DNA of 13,258 bases from Cyanobacteria bacterium UBA11370. Its GTDB lineage: Bacteria > Cyanobacteriota > Cyanobacteriia > Cyanobacteriales > Coleofasciculaceae. The notes under the pieces are model-generated. The model was given only the letters and a program-made list of their open reading frames with translations. It ran no database searches and was not told the DNA's origin. The position numbers and the translations under genes were made by a program. Numbering within the stretch: the first letter of the stretch is position 1; each line of letters opens with the position of its first letter. The DNA is taken from assembly GCA_003486645.1 (NCBI GenBank), contig DNGI01000428.1, positions 1-13,258 on the forward strand. The letters are read 5' to 3'. Of the stretch, positions 5,596 through 13,169 are shown one piece after another.

Positions 5596-6963
5596 CTACT
5601 TAAGAAACGTCGCTACTGATTCAAGAGGGACAGCTTTTAGTGGCTCCCAAATCCAGTGGGGAGATGTCATAAAAAGCAGTAACGAAATATACATTCCCCA
5701 GAACAAAATCAAAATAAATTGCAAGTCCCGTCGAGCAACTAGACTGGCACTAACGGCTGTTGTTAAAGCCAGGGAAATCAAAACCACTGCCCAAGAATAG
5801 TGTCCCTCTTCCATCGCCAAATAAACAACCCCAACTAGCGCTGCTAAAGACATCAAACTCAAACCAATCGTCCAAATACGAGGAAAAGACTTGCTAGTGG
5901 GCAAATTCCAAACTTCCGCTAGCTGCGCCCCACCTGCTAAGGCTAAAGCTGGATAAATAGGCAAGAGATACCAAGACATTTTAGTAGCCATTAAGGAAAT
6001 TGCTACAAAATAAACCCCAACCCAAATGAGTACTAACTTTGCCCAACCCCAATTGCGATTCCGCCAAGCCAGCCCCAATCCATAAGACCAGAATAGTAAC
6101 CAGGGACCGGAAAATTTTACAAGTTCCACTAAATAGTACCAGGGATTTTCTTTATACCCTTTAACAGGTGTCCAAAGGGACTGTAGAGATTGTTTAACAA
6201 TTGTTGTGGTGACAGTATGACCCTCTACTAAAGGCAGAATATACCAAGCCAAGCCCGGTGCTAAACCCAATAACCAGCCCAACCACCAATAACCAGAAGT
6301 CAGTAATCTCGGCGTATCCCAACCCAAAAATAATAAAGCGATCGCAAATAAGAAAACTCCCAGTACAACTCCTTTCGTGAGGCAAAGCAACCCCAAACCC
6401 ATCCCAATGCCTAAAGCCCAGCGGAAATCACGACGCGATCGCAACACACACCACATCATTAACATTACAAAACATAACGTCGCCCCATCTCCCATCCCCA
6501 AACGCCCATAAAGCACCACCGGGAATAACGTTAAATAAATCAAACTAGAGAAAATCGCACTGTGACGGGAGGGGAAAATTTCGCGCCCCATGCCATAGAG
6601 GAGAGATACAGAAAAAGCCGTTAAAATAGCACCCGGTAAACGAGTTGTCCACTCATTGATATTGGCAATTTGATAAGCACCACCAATCAACCAATACAGT
6701 AAGGGTGGCTTTTCAAAATAAACTTGACTATCAACCGTAGGGTACAACCACTGCCAAGACCCGACTGGTATTCTGCTAATTTCACCAGCCACCTTAGCGA
6801 TCATTTTTTCGCCCCCGTTTAATAAAGGCAGGCTATCCAGATTAATGCAAAATAGTAGCAGCGCGCCTAAGAGTAATCCTAAGAGCCACAGCCGCTCAAT
6901 CCAACGTTGAGTTTTGCGAATTCTACTTGCCGAGCGTCCCGAAGTAAATGTTTGATGATCCAT
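5596..6963 (-). CDS. ArnT/PMT-like (GT39) membrane glycosyltransferase
   Basis: A 455-residue polytopic protein. It has about ten or more hydrophobic segments, starting at about residues 24-42 and alternating to the C-terminus. The family layout is recognisable: a first extracytoplasmic loop (LLNGGEKMIAKVAGEI, 48-62), FEKPPLLYWLIGG (83-95), EWTTRLPGA (104-112), GRLGMGDG (152-159), LTKG in the middle, and SWYLLPIYPALALAGG near the later helices. GT39-related enzymes transfer a sugar from a polyprenyl-phosphate donor to protein, lipid or glycan outside the cytoplasm; the substrate here is unknown. The expected acidic pair 'DE' of loop 1 reads G51-E52, so the conserved Asp appears lost. The gene is single, convergent with AbrB, and its stop overlaps one arm of an 8-bp inverted repeat (TCTTAAGT 5559-5566 / ACTTAAGA 5598-5605). 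Confidence 0.82.
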   Translation of the reverse strand: MDHQTFTSGRSASRIRKTQRWIERLWLLGLLLGALLLFCINLDSLPLLNGGEKMIAKVAGEISRIPVGSWQWLYPTVDSQVYFEKPPLLYWLIGGAYQIANINEWTTRLPGAILTAFSVSLLYGMGREIFPSRHSAIFSSLIYLTLFPVVLYGRLGMGDGATLCFVMLMMWCVLRSRRDFRWALGIGMGLGLLCLTKGVVLGVFLFAIALLFLGWDTPRLLTSGYWWLGWLLGLAPGLAWYILPLVEGHTVTTTIVKQSLQSLWTPVKGYKENPWYYLVELVKFSGPWLLFWSYGLGLAWRNRNWGWAKLVLIWVGVYFVAISLMATKMSWYLLPIYPALALAGGAQLAEVWNLPTSKSFPRIWTIGLSLMSLAALVGVVYLAMEEGHYSWAVVLISLALTTAVSASLVARRDLQFILILFWGMYISLLLFMTSPHWIWEPLKAVPLESVATFLK

Positions 6964-7055
6964 CTTTAACTAACAATTCAGATTGCTGTTCATTGGCGAT
7001 CGCACTCAGGAGTGGCAATCCGCCTGACTGAGCGCGTTATCGCGTGATTTACCCC

Positions 7056-7070
7056 ATTGCCGGAGGCAAT
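7056..7070. repeat. Perfect 6-bp hairpin ATTGCC/GGCAAT
   Basis: ATTGCC (7056-7061) and GGCAAT (7065-7070) flank a 3-nt loop. It is about 95 bp upstream of the glycosyltransferase start. No T-run follows on either strand, so its role is unknown. Confidence 0.4.
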
Positions 7071-7177
7071 CAAACGGTGACTTTCCAATTATGGCTTTTC
7101 CAGTTATCAATAAGAAACCTACACTACCAAACCAGCGGCTGTGCCCCTAAACTGCACACTATAAACGTTGGTTACGT

Positions 7178-7198
7178 GTCAGTGGTCAGTCGTCAGTA
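7178..7198. repeat. Degenerate heptamer repeat (GTCAGTN)x3
   Basis: GTCAGTG, GTCAGTC and GTCAGTA follow one another at 7178-7184, 7185-7191 and 7192-7198, identical except at the seventh base. Confidence 0.75.
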
Positions 7199-7214
7199 GC
7201 AACAGCTTCCCTTG

Positions 7215-7230
7215 TAACATCTAGATGTTA
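7215..7230. promoter_or_regulatory. Perfect 16-bp palindrome, possible operator
   Basis: TAACATCTAGATGTTA reads the same on both strands. Its size and symmetry fit the binding site of a dimeric regulator. It lies 252 bp upstream of the glycosyltransferase start and 471 bp upstream of the antiporter start, so the target is unclear. No matching site was noticed elsewhere in the window. Confidence 0.4.
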
Positions 7231-7640
7231 AAATACCTGGAATGGATAACTTTTTAACCTTTTCTTCAAATTCCCAGCCCTTTTGTAAAAATTGTTGGCA
7301 AATTGGCACAATCAGTAGTCTCTCCCAATCCATTATTACGGAGGCATTTCCGCTAATTCAGTGACAGTCCTACAACGTATAAAGAAAATTGATTGGATAA
7401 GTAGGATAAGGGATAGCTCACCACCAGCGCAACAACTACAACCCTGCTGATTTGTAAGAAGTATTTTCTCAAGGAGAATAAAGGCTATTTTGGCATTGGC
7501 AGCTTTCTCAATTGTGGTAAGTTCGTAGACGCAACTCAACCCAACTTAGGTTGAATGGCACTGACTTAAGGATGGTGAGTACTGCCCACCCTACGAGGTT
7601 ACAGAACATAATACTCTTACCAATAACCAATGACTAATGA

Positions 7641-7668
7641 CCAACAACCAACAACCAACAACCAATAA
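7641..7668. repeat. Heptamer tandem repeat (CCAACAA)x3 plus CCAATAA
   Basis: Three perfect units (7641-7661) and a fourth with one change (7662-7668), preceded by looser CCAATGA-like units from about 7626. It ends 32 bp before the antiporter ATG, so it probably lies within the leader or promoter. Confidence 0.88.
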
Positions 7669-7700
7669 CAACCTAAATTGATCGCCTGCGAGTTACGCCT

Positions 7701-9623
7701 ATGGAAGGCTCATTTCAACTAACCCTACAGATGGTGATTGCCGTCTTTGCCGGGATCAGTGCCCAGGTGATCGCGGAGTACTTCAAAGTTCCTAGCATTG
7801 TCTTTTTATTAAGCTTTGGGGTGTTACTGGGTCCCGATGGCGTGGGTTTGTTGCATCCCCAACAACTGGGAGTTGGCTTAGAAGTCATTGTTGCCCTCTC
7901 GGTAGCTGTGATTCTATTTGAAGGCGGGTTAAGCCTGGATTTACGGGATTTGGGGAAAGTTTCCGGTTCTTTAAGAAATCTGGTGACACTCGGAACCCTG
8001 ATCACGTTACTGGGGGGTGGTATGGCGGCTCATTGGCTGGGAGAATTTCCGTGGCAGATTGCCTTTCTCTATGCCTCATTAGTCGTGGTGACTGGTCCAA
8101 CGGTGATTGGTCCGTTACTCAAACAGGTGAAAGTGGATCGGCGGGTGGCAACCATTCTCGAAGGCGAGGGGGTTTTAATTGACCCAGTGGGGGCAATTCT
8201 GGCGGTTGTGGTGTTAGATACGATTTTGAACAGTGATGCTACCCCGTTAGCTGCCATTATTGGTTTGAGTTTGCGCCTCGGTATTGGTGGGATTATTGGC
8301 GGTGTAGGCGGGTGGTTGTTGGGGTTATTTATCAAACGTGCCAATTTTATTTCCGAAGACCTGAAAAACCTCGTTGTCTTAGCAGGAATGTGGGGTTTGT
8401 TTGGTTTAGCGCAAATGATTCGCTCTGAATCAGGACTCATGGCAACGGTAGTGGCGGGAATCGTAGTAGGAGCGTCTTCTTTGCCGGAAGAACGCCTTTT
8501 ACGACGATTTAAAGGGCAATTAACGGTGCTTGGGGTTTCCGTGTTATTTGTCCTCCTCTCAGCCGATCTTTCGATAGCGAGTGTGGTGGCGTTGGGTTGG
8601 GGCAGCGTTTTTACGGTTTTGGCACTGATGTTTCTGGTACGCCCGTTTAGTGTTAGTTTGTGTACCTGGACGAGTGAATTGAACTGGCGACAAAAATTAT
8701 TTTTATCTTGGATTGCTCCTAGGGGAATTGTTAGTGCGTCGGTGGCTTCGTTGTTTGCGATTTTGCTAACTCAGCGAGGGATTAATGGTGGGGATTCGAT
8801 TAAGGCGATCGTGTTTCTGACGATTATAATGACGGTATTTTTACAAGGGTTAACGGCTGGTTGGGTGGCGAAATGGCTCAAAATTAATCCTCAAGAAAAT
8901 GCCACAGGTGCGGTAATTATTGGGTGTAATCCGTTGAGTCGGTTGATTGCGCGGTTATTTCAAGAACGGGGAGAATCGGTAGTTCTGATCGATACTGATG
9001 CGGAAGCGGTAAAAAAAGCCCAGGAGGAAAATTTACGGGTTTTCCAAAGTAGTGGTTTAGATATTGATGTGTTGGAAGAGGCGGGAATTGAATCGGTGGG
9101 AACGTTCTTGGCAATGACTAAGAATGGTGAGGTTAACTTGGTTTTGGCGCAACGCGCGGTTGAAGAGTTTGCTCCTCCACGAGTTTTGGCTGTATTTCCG
9201 CGTGACCCTCAAACGAATTCGACGAATAATAAAACTAAAGTTAATCAGGCATTTATTCCCCAATTATCGATTAAATCGTGGAATCAATATATTAGTGATG
9301 GACAAGTCAAGTTAGGTAAAACGACATTACGAGAACCGGGATTGGAATTTCAGCGATCGCACCTGCAAGCCTTAATTCGTTCGGGAGAATTAGTGCCTCT
9401 ACTCATCGAACGGGACGAGAGTTTACAAGTTGCGGGTGCGAATGAAAATTGGCAAGCAGGCGATGAAATTATTTATGTCTTGCACGATCCGAGACCCAAA
9501 CTTTTGAAGCGTTTATCCGGTGGTACGTCTTCCTCTCGTTTGGAAATAGAGAAGTTGCCAGAAGTTGAGGAAATTCCGATTTCTGTACCTGTGGGTGAAG
9601 CCGCTGTGGTGGAAAGTAGTTGA
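7701..9623 (+). CDS. Cation:proton antiporter with cytosolic TrkA/RCK domain
   Basis: A 640-residue protein. Residues 1-395 form a CPA-type antiporter core of about 12-13 hydrophobic segments. TGPTVIGPLL (131-140) and EGEGVLIDP (154-162, with membrane D161) match a large CPA1 subgroup in which TDP reads TGP and ND reads ID. Residues 402-500 are a TrkA-N (RCK-N) Rossmann domain with strands AVIIG and VVLIDTD; residues about 545-600 resemble an RCK-C segment (WQAGDEIIYVLHDP). The expected product is a plasma- or thylakoid-membrane Na+/H+ or K+/H+ exchanger gated by a cytosolic ligand. The glycine loop reads GCNPLS instead of GxGxxG, so dinucleotide binding is doubtful. The gene is monocistronic, on the plus strand among minus-strand neighbours. 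The ATG at 7701 has no clear Shine-Dalgarno; the hydrophobic N-terminus supports it. Confidence 0.88.
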   Translation: MEGSFQLTLQMVIAVFAGISAQVIAEYFKVPSIVFLLSFGVLLGPDGVGLLHPQQLGVGLEVIVALSVAVILFEGGLSLDLRDLGKVSGSLRNLVTLGTLITLLGGGMAAHWLGEFPWQIAFLYASLVVVTGPTVIGPLLKQVKVDRRVATILEGEGVLIDPVGAILAVVVLDTILNSDATPLAAIIGLSLRLGIGGIIGGVGGWLLGLFIKRANFISEDLKNLVVLAGMWGLFGLAQMIRSESGLMATVVAGIVVGASSLPEERLLRRFKGQLTVLGVSVLFVLLSADLSIASVVALGWGSVFTVLALMFLVRPFSVSLCTWTSELNWRQKLFLSWIAPRGIVSASVASLFAILLTQRGINGGDSIKAIVFLTIIMTVFLQGLTAGWVAKWLKINPQENATGAVIIGCNPLSRLIARLFQERGESVVLIDTDAEAVKKAQEENLRVFQSSGLDIDVLEEAGIESVGTFLAMTKNGEVNLVLAQRAVEEFAPPRVLAVFPRDPQTNSTNNKTKVNQAFIPQLSIKSWNQYISDGQVKLGKTTLREPGLEFQRSHLQALIRSGELVPLLIERDESLQVAGANENWQAGDEIIYVLHDPRPKLLKRLSGGTSSSRLEIEKLPEVEEIPISVPVGEAAVVESS

Positions 9624-9734
9624 GTTAGAGGGAGTGGGGAGTGGGAGAGACAAAAGAAGTGATGAGTTCTAACCTAGTAAATGCAATCCAGACTATTTAC
9701 TTATCTTTACATACTTGGCTTTTTTTGCGCCGAC

Positions 9735-11000
9735 CTACTTAGAACCTTGTAAAATCTCTTGATCGCCAATACTTAAAGGACTTAAACGATAAGGCAGTTC
9801 AATCCGAAACTCAGTACCCACTTCGGAATCCGATACACATTTGAGAGACCCTTTATGCTGTCCAACAACGATTTGATAACTAATTGCTAATCCTAAACCC
9901 GTACCCGTCCCTACAGGTTTAGTCGTGAAGAACGGATCGAAAATTCTCGCTTTAACATTGGGTTGAATTTCTGGACCATTGTTAGCAATGCCAATAACGA
10001 TGCGATCGCTATCTAACAGTTCAGTTCGGATGGTAATTCGACTAGGGCAACTGTAACTTCGTTCGAGGGCATCAATAGCATTGTTCAGAATATTTAAAAA
10101 GACTTGATTCAACTGGCTAGCATAACATTCTACTAAGGGTAAGTTTCCATAGTTTTTAATCACTTCAATCTTGCATTTGCCATTACCTGATTCTAAGCGG
10201 TGCTGCAAGAGTGATAGAGTGTTGTCGATTTCTTGATGAATATCAATCGGTTTCAAGCCGTAGCGATTTTGCTGAGAAAAGTTTTGTAAAGATTGAACGA
10301 CCTTCTGGATACGTTCTGCACCTGTGCGGAGAGAGGATAAGACTTTGGGCAGATCGCTGATCACAAATTCTAGGTCTACTGTTTCTAATTTGTCGATAAT
10401 TTCCAGAGTAGGGTTAGGGGTAATAGCTTGGTAGAGATGAATTAATTCAATCAGATCCTTAGTATAGTGTTCAACATAGGAAACGTTACTATAAATAAAG
10501 GTAACTGGATTATTGAGTTCGTGAGCCATTCCGGCCACAAGCTGCCACAAACTAGCCATTTTTGCAGTTTGCACCAGTTGGGCTTGATTGTCTTGTAACT
10601 GTCGTAAGGCTTGATTTAACTGTTGGGTTAACCGACACGATCGCAATCCAGCGCGTACTCGTGCTAATAATTCTTCCACATCAATAGGTTTCGAGATAAA
10701 CTCATCTGCACCTGCATCAAGTCCCTGAATGCGATCAGTAATTTGATCGCGCATGGTGAGTAAAATTAAGAACGTACTAGCTACTTCTGGGTCAGCCTTA
10801 ACCCGACGACAAACTTCTAACCCATCCAAGTTCGGCATCATCCAATCACAAATCATTAAATCTGGATGTACTAACTTGAGTTGGGAAAGTCCTTCTTCTC
10901 CGTTCTGGGCAATAGTAACATCATGACCTTGGCTATGAAGTAAGTTTTTTAGAACTAACTGAACGGTCAAATCATCATCAACGACTAAAATCTTCGCCAT
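9735..11000 (-). CDS. REC-histidine kinase (response-regulator/kinase hybrid)
   Basis: A 421-residue cytosolic protein with no membrane segment. An N-terminal receiver domain (about 1-118) has acidic pocket D8-D10, phosphoacceptor D52 (ICDWMMPNLDG), T82 and K104 (SKP). A coiled-coil linker (about 120-148) leads to a HisKA-type H-box with H160 (MAHELNNP). The HATPase domain follows, with N-box LNQVFLNILNNAIDAL, FDPFFTTKPVG, and G2 GTGTGLGLAISYQI. The G1 box reads NNGPEI instead of the usual DNGPGI. The ATG at 11000 is used; a TTG at 11006 is less likely. The Hpt gene ends 20 bp upstream on the same strand, so the two are almost certainly co-transcribed. The lack of a sensor domain implies that input comes through the receiver, or through partners. 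Confidence 0.93.
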   Translation of the reverse strand: MAKILVVDDDLTVQLVLKNLLHSQGHDVTIAQNGEEGLSQLKLVHPDLMICDWMMPNLDGLEVCRRVKADPEVASTFLILLTMRDQITDRIQGLDAGADEFISKPIDVEELLARVRAGLRSCRLTQQLNQALRQLQDNQAQLVQTAKMASLWQLVAGMAHELNNPVTFIYSNVSYVEHYTKDLIELIHLYQAITPNPTLEIIDKLETVDLEFVISDLPKVLSSLRTGAERIQKVVQSLQNFSQQNRYGLKPIDIHQEIDNTLSLLQHRLESGNGKCKIEVIKNYGNLPLVECYASQLNQVFLNILNNAIDALERSYSCPSRITIRTELLDSDRIVIGIANNGPEIQPNVKARIFDPFFTTKPVGTGTGLGLAISYQIVVGQHKGSLKCVSDSEVGTEFRIELPYRLSPLSIGDQEILQGSK

Positions 11001-11020
11001 AACCAATAGAACGGAATAGC

Positions 11021-11398
11021 CTATTCGGATAGATGATTAGCAATAAACACATAAAGTCCCAATTCCTGATTCTTTAAAGCCGCTAACAGATCAGCCGTAT
11101 CGGAAAGGTTTTGTGCTATTGCCCGACACTCTAATTCAGCAGCGATCGCTTGGACTGAGGGAACTCCCACATTAGCAGAAGCCCCTTTAATCTGATGGGC
11201 ACATCGGGCTAGGGTTACACAATCCCTAGTTTCGAGAGCATATTGAATAGTGTCCAAGTTAACCTGTATGACCTCAATCAAGGTTTGCAGGAGTTCGCGC
11301 TGCAACTCTACTTGACCCAGAGAGACTTCATGTAAACGGTCAAGCTCGACGTGGATTTCTAGGGAGCGATCAGCAGAGAAAAAATCCGATTTCGACAA
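11021..11398 (-). CDS. Hpt histidine phosphotransfer protein
   Basis: A 125-residue all-helical protein whose Hpt motif is intact: AHQIKGASANVGV with phosphoacceptor H68, followed by the helix AIAAELECRAIAQ. Hpt proteins carry phosphoryl groups between receiver domains and/or from a kinase, as cytosolic intermediates. The companion REC-kinase gene starts 20 bp after the stop, so its REC domain is the obvious first partner. There is no ATG in the reading frame before the conserved part; TTG at 11398 is the only good start, and no Shine-Dalgarno sequence precedes it, so the exact N-terminus is uncertain. A promoter with a perfect -35 lies at 11469-11441, giving a leader of about 36 nt. Confidence 0.88.
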   Translation of the reverse strand: MSKSDFFSADRSLEIHVELDRLHEVSLGQVELQRELLQTLIEVIQVNLDTIQYALETRDCVTLARCAHQIKGASANVGVPSVQAIAAELECRAIAQNLSDTADLLAALKNQELGLYVFIANHLSE

Positions 11399-11440
11399 GA
11401 GGTATAAGTATAATTGGGATTCTACAATAAGCCTAACTAT

Positions 11441-11469
11441 ACTCTAGAAGTCTAGCTCTTGTGTGTCAA
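11441..11469 (-). promoter_or_regulatory. Probable sigma70-type promoter of the Hpt/REC-kinase operon
   Basis: On the minus strand, TTGACA (11469-11464) and TAGAGT (11446-11441) are 17 bp apart: a perfect -35, ideal spacing and a -10 matching 4 of 6. The near-palindrome CTAGAAGTCTAG (11444-11455) overlaps the spacer and -10 and could bind a regulator. Predicted initiation is near 11434. Confidence 0.5.
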
Positions 11470-11594
11470 ATTGATAAAGGCTGGTGGCAGGGGGGACGCG
11501 GAGAACCTAAATAGACCTCTGGCAAAAGTATTGTTCTAACGGGGTTTGTGTGCATTCTTGTTCACTGTTCCCGAATCACAGCAAGAGGTTTTGG

Positions 11595-11641
11595 GTAGAG
11601 ACGGGAAATTGCACCTCTCTACATCTCTACACGTCTACACG
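11595..11641. repeat. GTAGAGA/TCTCTAC inverted repeat plus 8-bp tandem after glgA
   Basis: GTAGAGA (11595-11601) and TCTCTAC (11616-11622) form a 7-bp stem. Next to it, TCTACACG is repeated twice (11626-11633, 11634-11641). This lies 19-65 bp past the glgA stop. It resembles degenerate GTAGAGACG-type interspersed repeats of cyanobacteria and may form a 3' end structure, though no T-run follows. Confidence 0.5.
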
Positions 11642-11659
11642 TCCCTGCAATCAATGGGA

Positions 11660-13084
11660 TTAACTACTCGTTAACGCTGGATCAGGCTGTGGCTGTGTTT
11701 CGTCTTCGGGGGGTAGTCCCAGAATCTCTCTGTAAAGCCGAATGTATTGTACGGCTGACTTATCCCAACTGAAGTTTTGACGCATACCTCGCTGTTGTAA
11801 GGCTTGCCAGCGATCTTTGTAGTGGAAACCTTCCCAAGCCCGTACCATACACGTATAAAAATCTAAGGGTTCATAGCGATCAAAACAATACCCTGTACCC
11901 GCTTGGTTCATCGGCTCATGATGAAAAACGGTATCGACTAAACCACCAGTCCGCCGTACAATCGGGACGCAGCCGTAGCGCATCGCTAGCATTTGGCTAA
12001 TCCCGCAGGGTTCAAAACGGGAAGGCATGAGGAAAGCATCGCTACCTGCATAGATGCGTCGGGCGAGGGCATCGTTGTAGAGGAGTTGAGTGGATAAACG
12101 ACCTCGATAGCGAGAGGCGAGTTGCCACATTTGGGTTTCATAATAGCGTTCACCTGCACCCAGCAAGACAAATTGAGCATCGGTATAAGATAGAAAGCGA
12201 TCCAAAACTTGTAAGAGTAGATCAATCCCTTTTTGCTCGACGAGTCGCGTTACCATACCCAGAAGAAAGGCATTTTTATTCACTTGTAAGCCGACTTCTT
12301 CTTGTAGGGCAATTTTGTTTTTGGCACGCAACTCAATCGTATCAGCCGTAAAATTTTGAGGGATATATTTGTCGGTTTCTGGATTGTAACTTTCGGTATC
12401 AATCCCATTGAGAATACCGACCATCTTACCACTGATAAACGATAGCAGTCCTTCTAAGGTTTCCCCATATTCAGCGGTGCGGATTTGTTGGGCATAGGTG
12501 GGAGAAACCACACTCACGCGATCGGCATATTGAACCGCTGCTGCCATGGTGTTATGACCTTGCATATACCATGGGCACCAGGTCATCTGTTCTAAGCGCC
12601 AGCGCCAGGGGCCTTGATAAGCGAGGTTGTGGATTGTAAAGACGGTGCTAATATCAGGGTCTTGGTGCATCCACACCGGAATCATACCCGTATGCCAGTC
12701 GTGACAGTGGATGATTTGTGGCTTCCAGTAGTTCCACGCAAATTCAGCGGCACCATTAGCAAAGAAGGTAAACCGCCAGTCTTCATTTTCCCCAAAGTAA
12801 ATGTTGCGGTCTGAGAAGCTGGGATGCCCCAATAAGTACAGAGGTACATCTGTGCCCGGTAAAACGGTTTCATAGACCGCAAAGTTTTGGAACATGGCAT
12901 AACCCCACCAGATCGGATCTTTGGGAATTTCCATCTTGTCAGCTAAAAAGCCATAGTAGGGCATAAGAATCCGCACGTCCATCCCCATCCGTTTCAAGAC
13001 TTTGGGTAATGCCCCGACCACATCTGCCATACCGCCGACTTTCGCAATGGGTGCAGCTTCTGCGGCAACAAATAGAATTCTCAT
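11660..13084 (-). CDS. glgA: Glycogen synthase (ADP-glucose), GlgA1-type
   Basis: A 474-residue cytosolic GT5 enzyme that adds glucose from ADP-glucose to alpha-1,4-glucan, building the storage glycogen. The ADP-glucose loop KVGGM is at 15-19. The domain-1 motif HCHDWHTGM (126-134), LNGID (225-229), RLVEQKG (280-286), the catalytic [10 protein letters not shown] (355-364) and [10 protein letters not shown] (377-386) are all present, so the enzyme should be active. Close similarity along its length to Synechocystis GlgA1, recalled rather than searched, places it in the cyanobacterial GlgA1 clade. The last 15 or so residues ([14 protein letters not shown]) are a variable tail. It is monocistronic, with no branching or pyrophosphorylase gene nearby. 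The ATG at 13084 has no Shine-Dalgarno and follows an A-rich stretch, which is common in cyanobacteria. A heptamer array and a MITE lie upstream. Confidence 0.96.
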   Translation of the reverse strand: MRILFVAAEAAPIAKVGGMADVVGALPKVLKRMGMDVRILMPYYGFLADKMEIPKDPIWWGYAMFQNFAVYETVLPGTDVPLYLLGHPSFSDRNIYFGENEDWRFTFFANGAAEFAWNYWKPQIIHCHDWHTGMIPVWMHQDPDISTVFTIHNLAYQGPWRWRLEQMTWCPWYMQGHNTMAAAVQYADRVSVVSPTYAQQIRTAEYGETLEGLLSFISGKMVGILNGIDTESYNPETDKYIPQNFTADTIELRAKNKIALQEEVGLQVNKNAFLLGMVTRLVEQKGIDLLLQVLDRFLSYTDAQFVLLGAGERYYETQMWQLASRYRGRLSTQLLYNDALARRIYAGSDAFLMPSRFEPCGISQMLAMRYGCVPIVRRTGGLVDTVFHHEPMNQAGTGYCFDRYEPLDFYTCMVRAWEGFHYKDRWQALQQRGMRQNFSWDKSAVQYIRLYREILGLPPEDETQPQPDPALTSS

Positions 13085-13128
13085 TTTGATTTTTTTGTAC
13101 TGTTAAGCCTCAGATAGTAATACTACTA

Positions 13129-13149
13129 GTTCATGGTTCATGGTTCATA
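13129..13149. repeat. Heptamer tandem repeat (GTTCATG)x3 upstream of glgA
   Basis: GTTCATG (13129-13135), GTTCATG (13136-13142) and GTTCATA (13143-13149), about 45-65 bp before the glgA start. It may lie in the glgA promoter region. Confidence 0.85.
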
Positions 13150-13169
13150 GTCCTAAACCTTGACAGTAA

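Larger units (their letters stand above)
6964..7700. other. 737-bp gene-free region before the antiporter
   Basis: No convincing gene is seen here. It contains a HIP1 site (6996-7003), a perfect hairpin ATTGCC-GGA-GGCAAT (7056-7070), a degenerate heptamer array (7178-7198), a perfect 16-bp palindrome (7215-7230), and a second heptamer array (7641-7668) just before the antiporter start. Short frames such as 7336-7539 on the minus strand have no recognisable features. Confidence 0.7.

Noticed and set aside
7336..7539. 67-codon minus-strand open frame with a Cys cluster and a hydrophobic stretch
   Set aside because: No recognisable family or ribosome binding site, and it lies in repeat-rich intergenic DNA; chance is more likely.
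7701..8205. Loss of the TDP and ND motifs in the antiporter core taken as inactivation
   Set aside because: TGP with IDP, as seen here, is, to my knowledge, the normal form of a large antiporter subgroup, so it is not a defect.
7715..8440. Long antisense open frames inside the antiporter gene
   Set aside because: They are Pro/Thr/Asn-rich mirror readings of membrane-helix codons; the sense frame has a clear family match.
11660..13084. glgA as part of an operon with the Hpt/kinase pair
   Set aside because: The genes share a strand, but a 261-bp gap holds a repeat structure and a good promoter for the Hpt gene.
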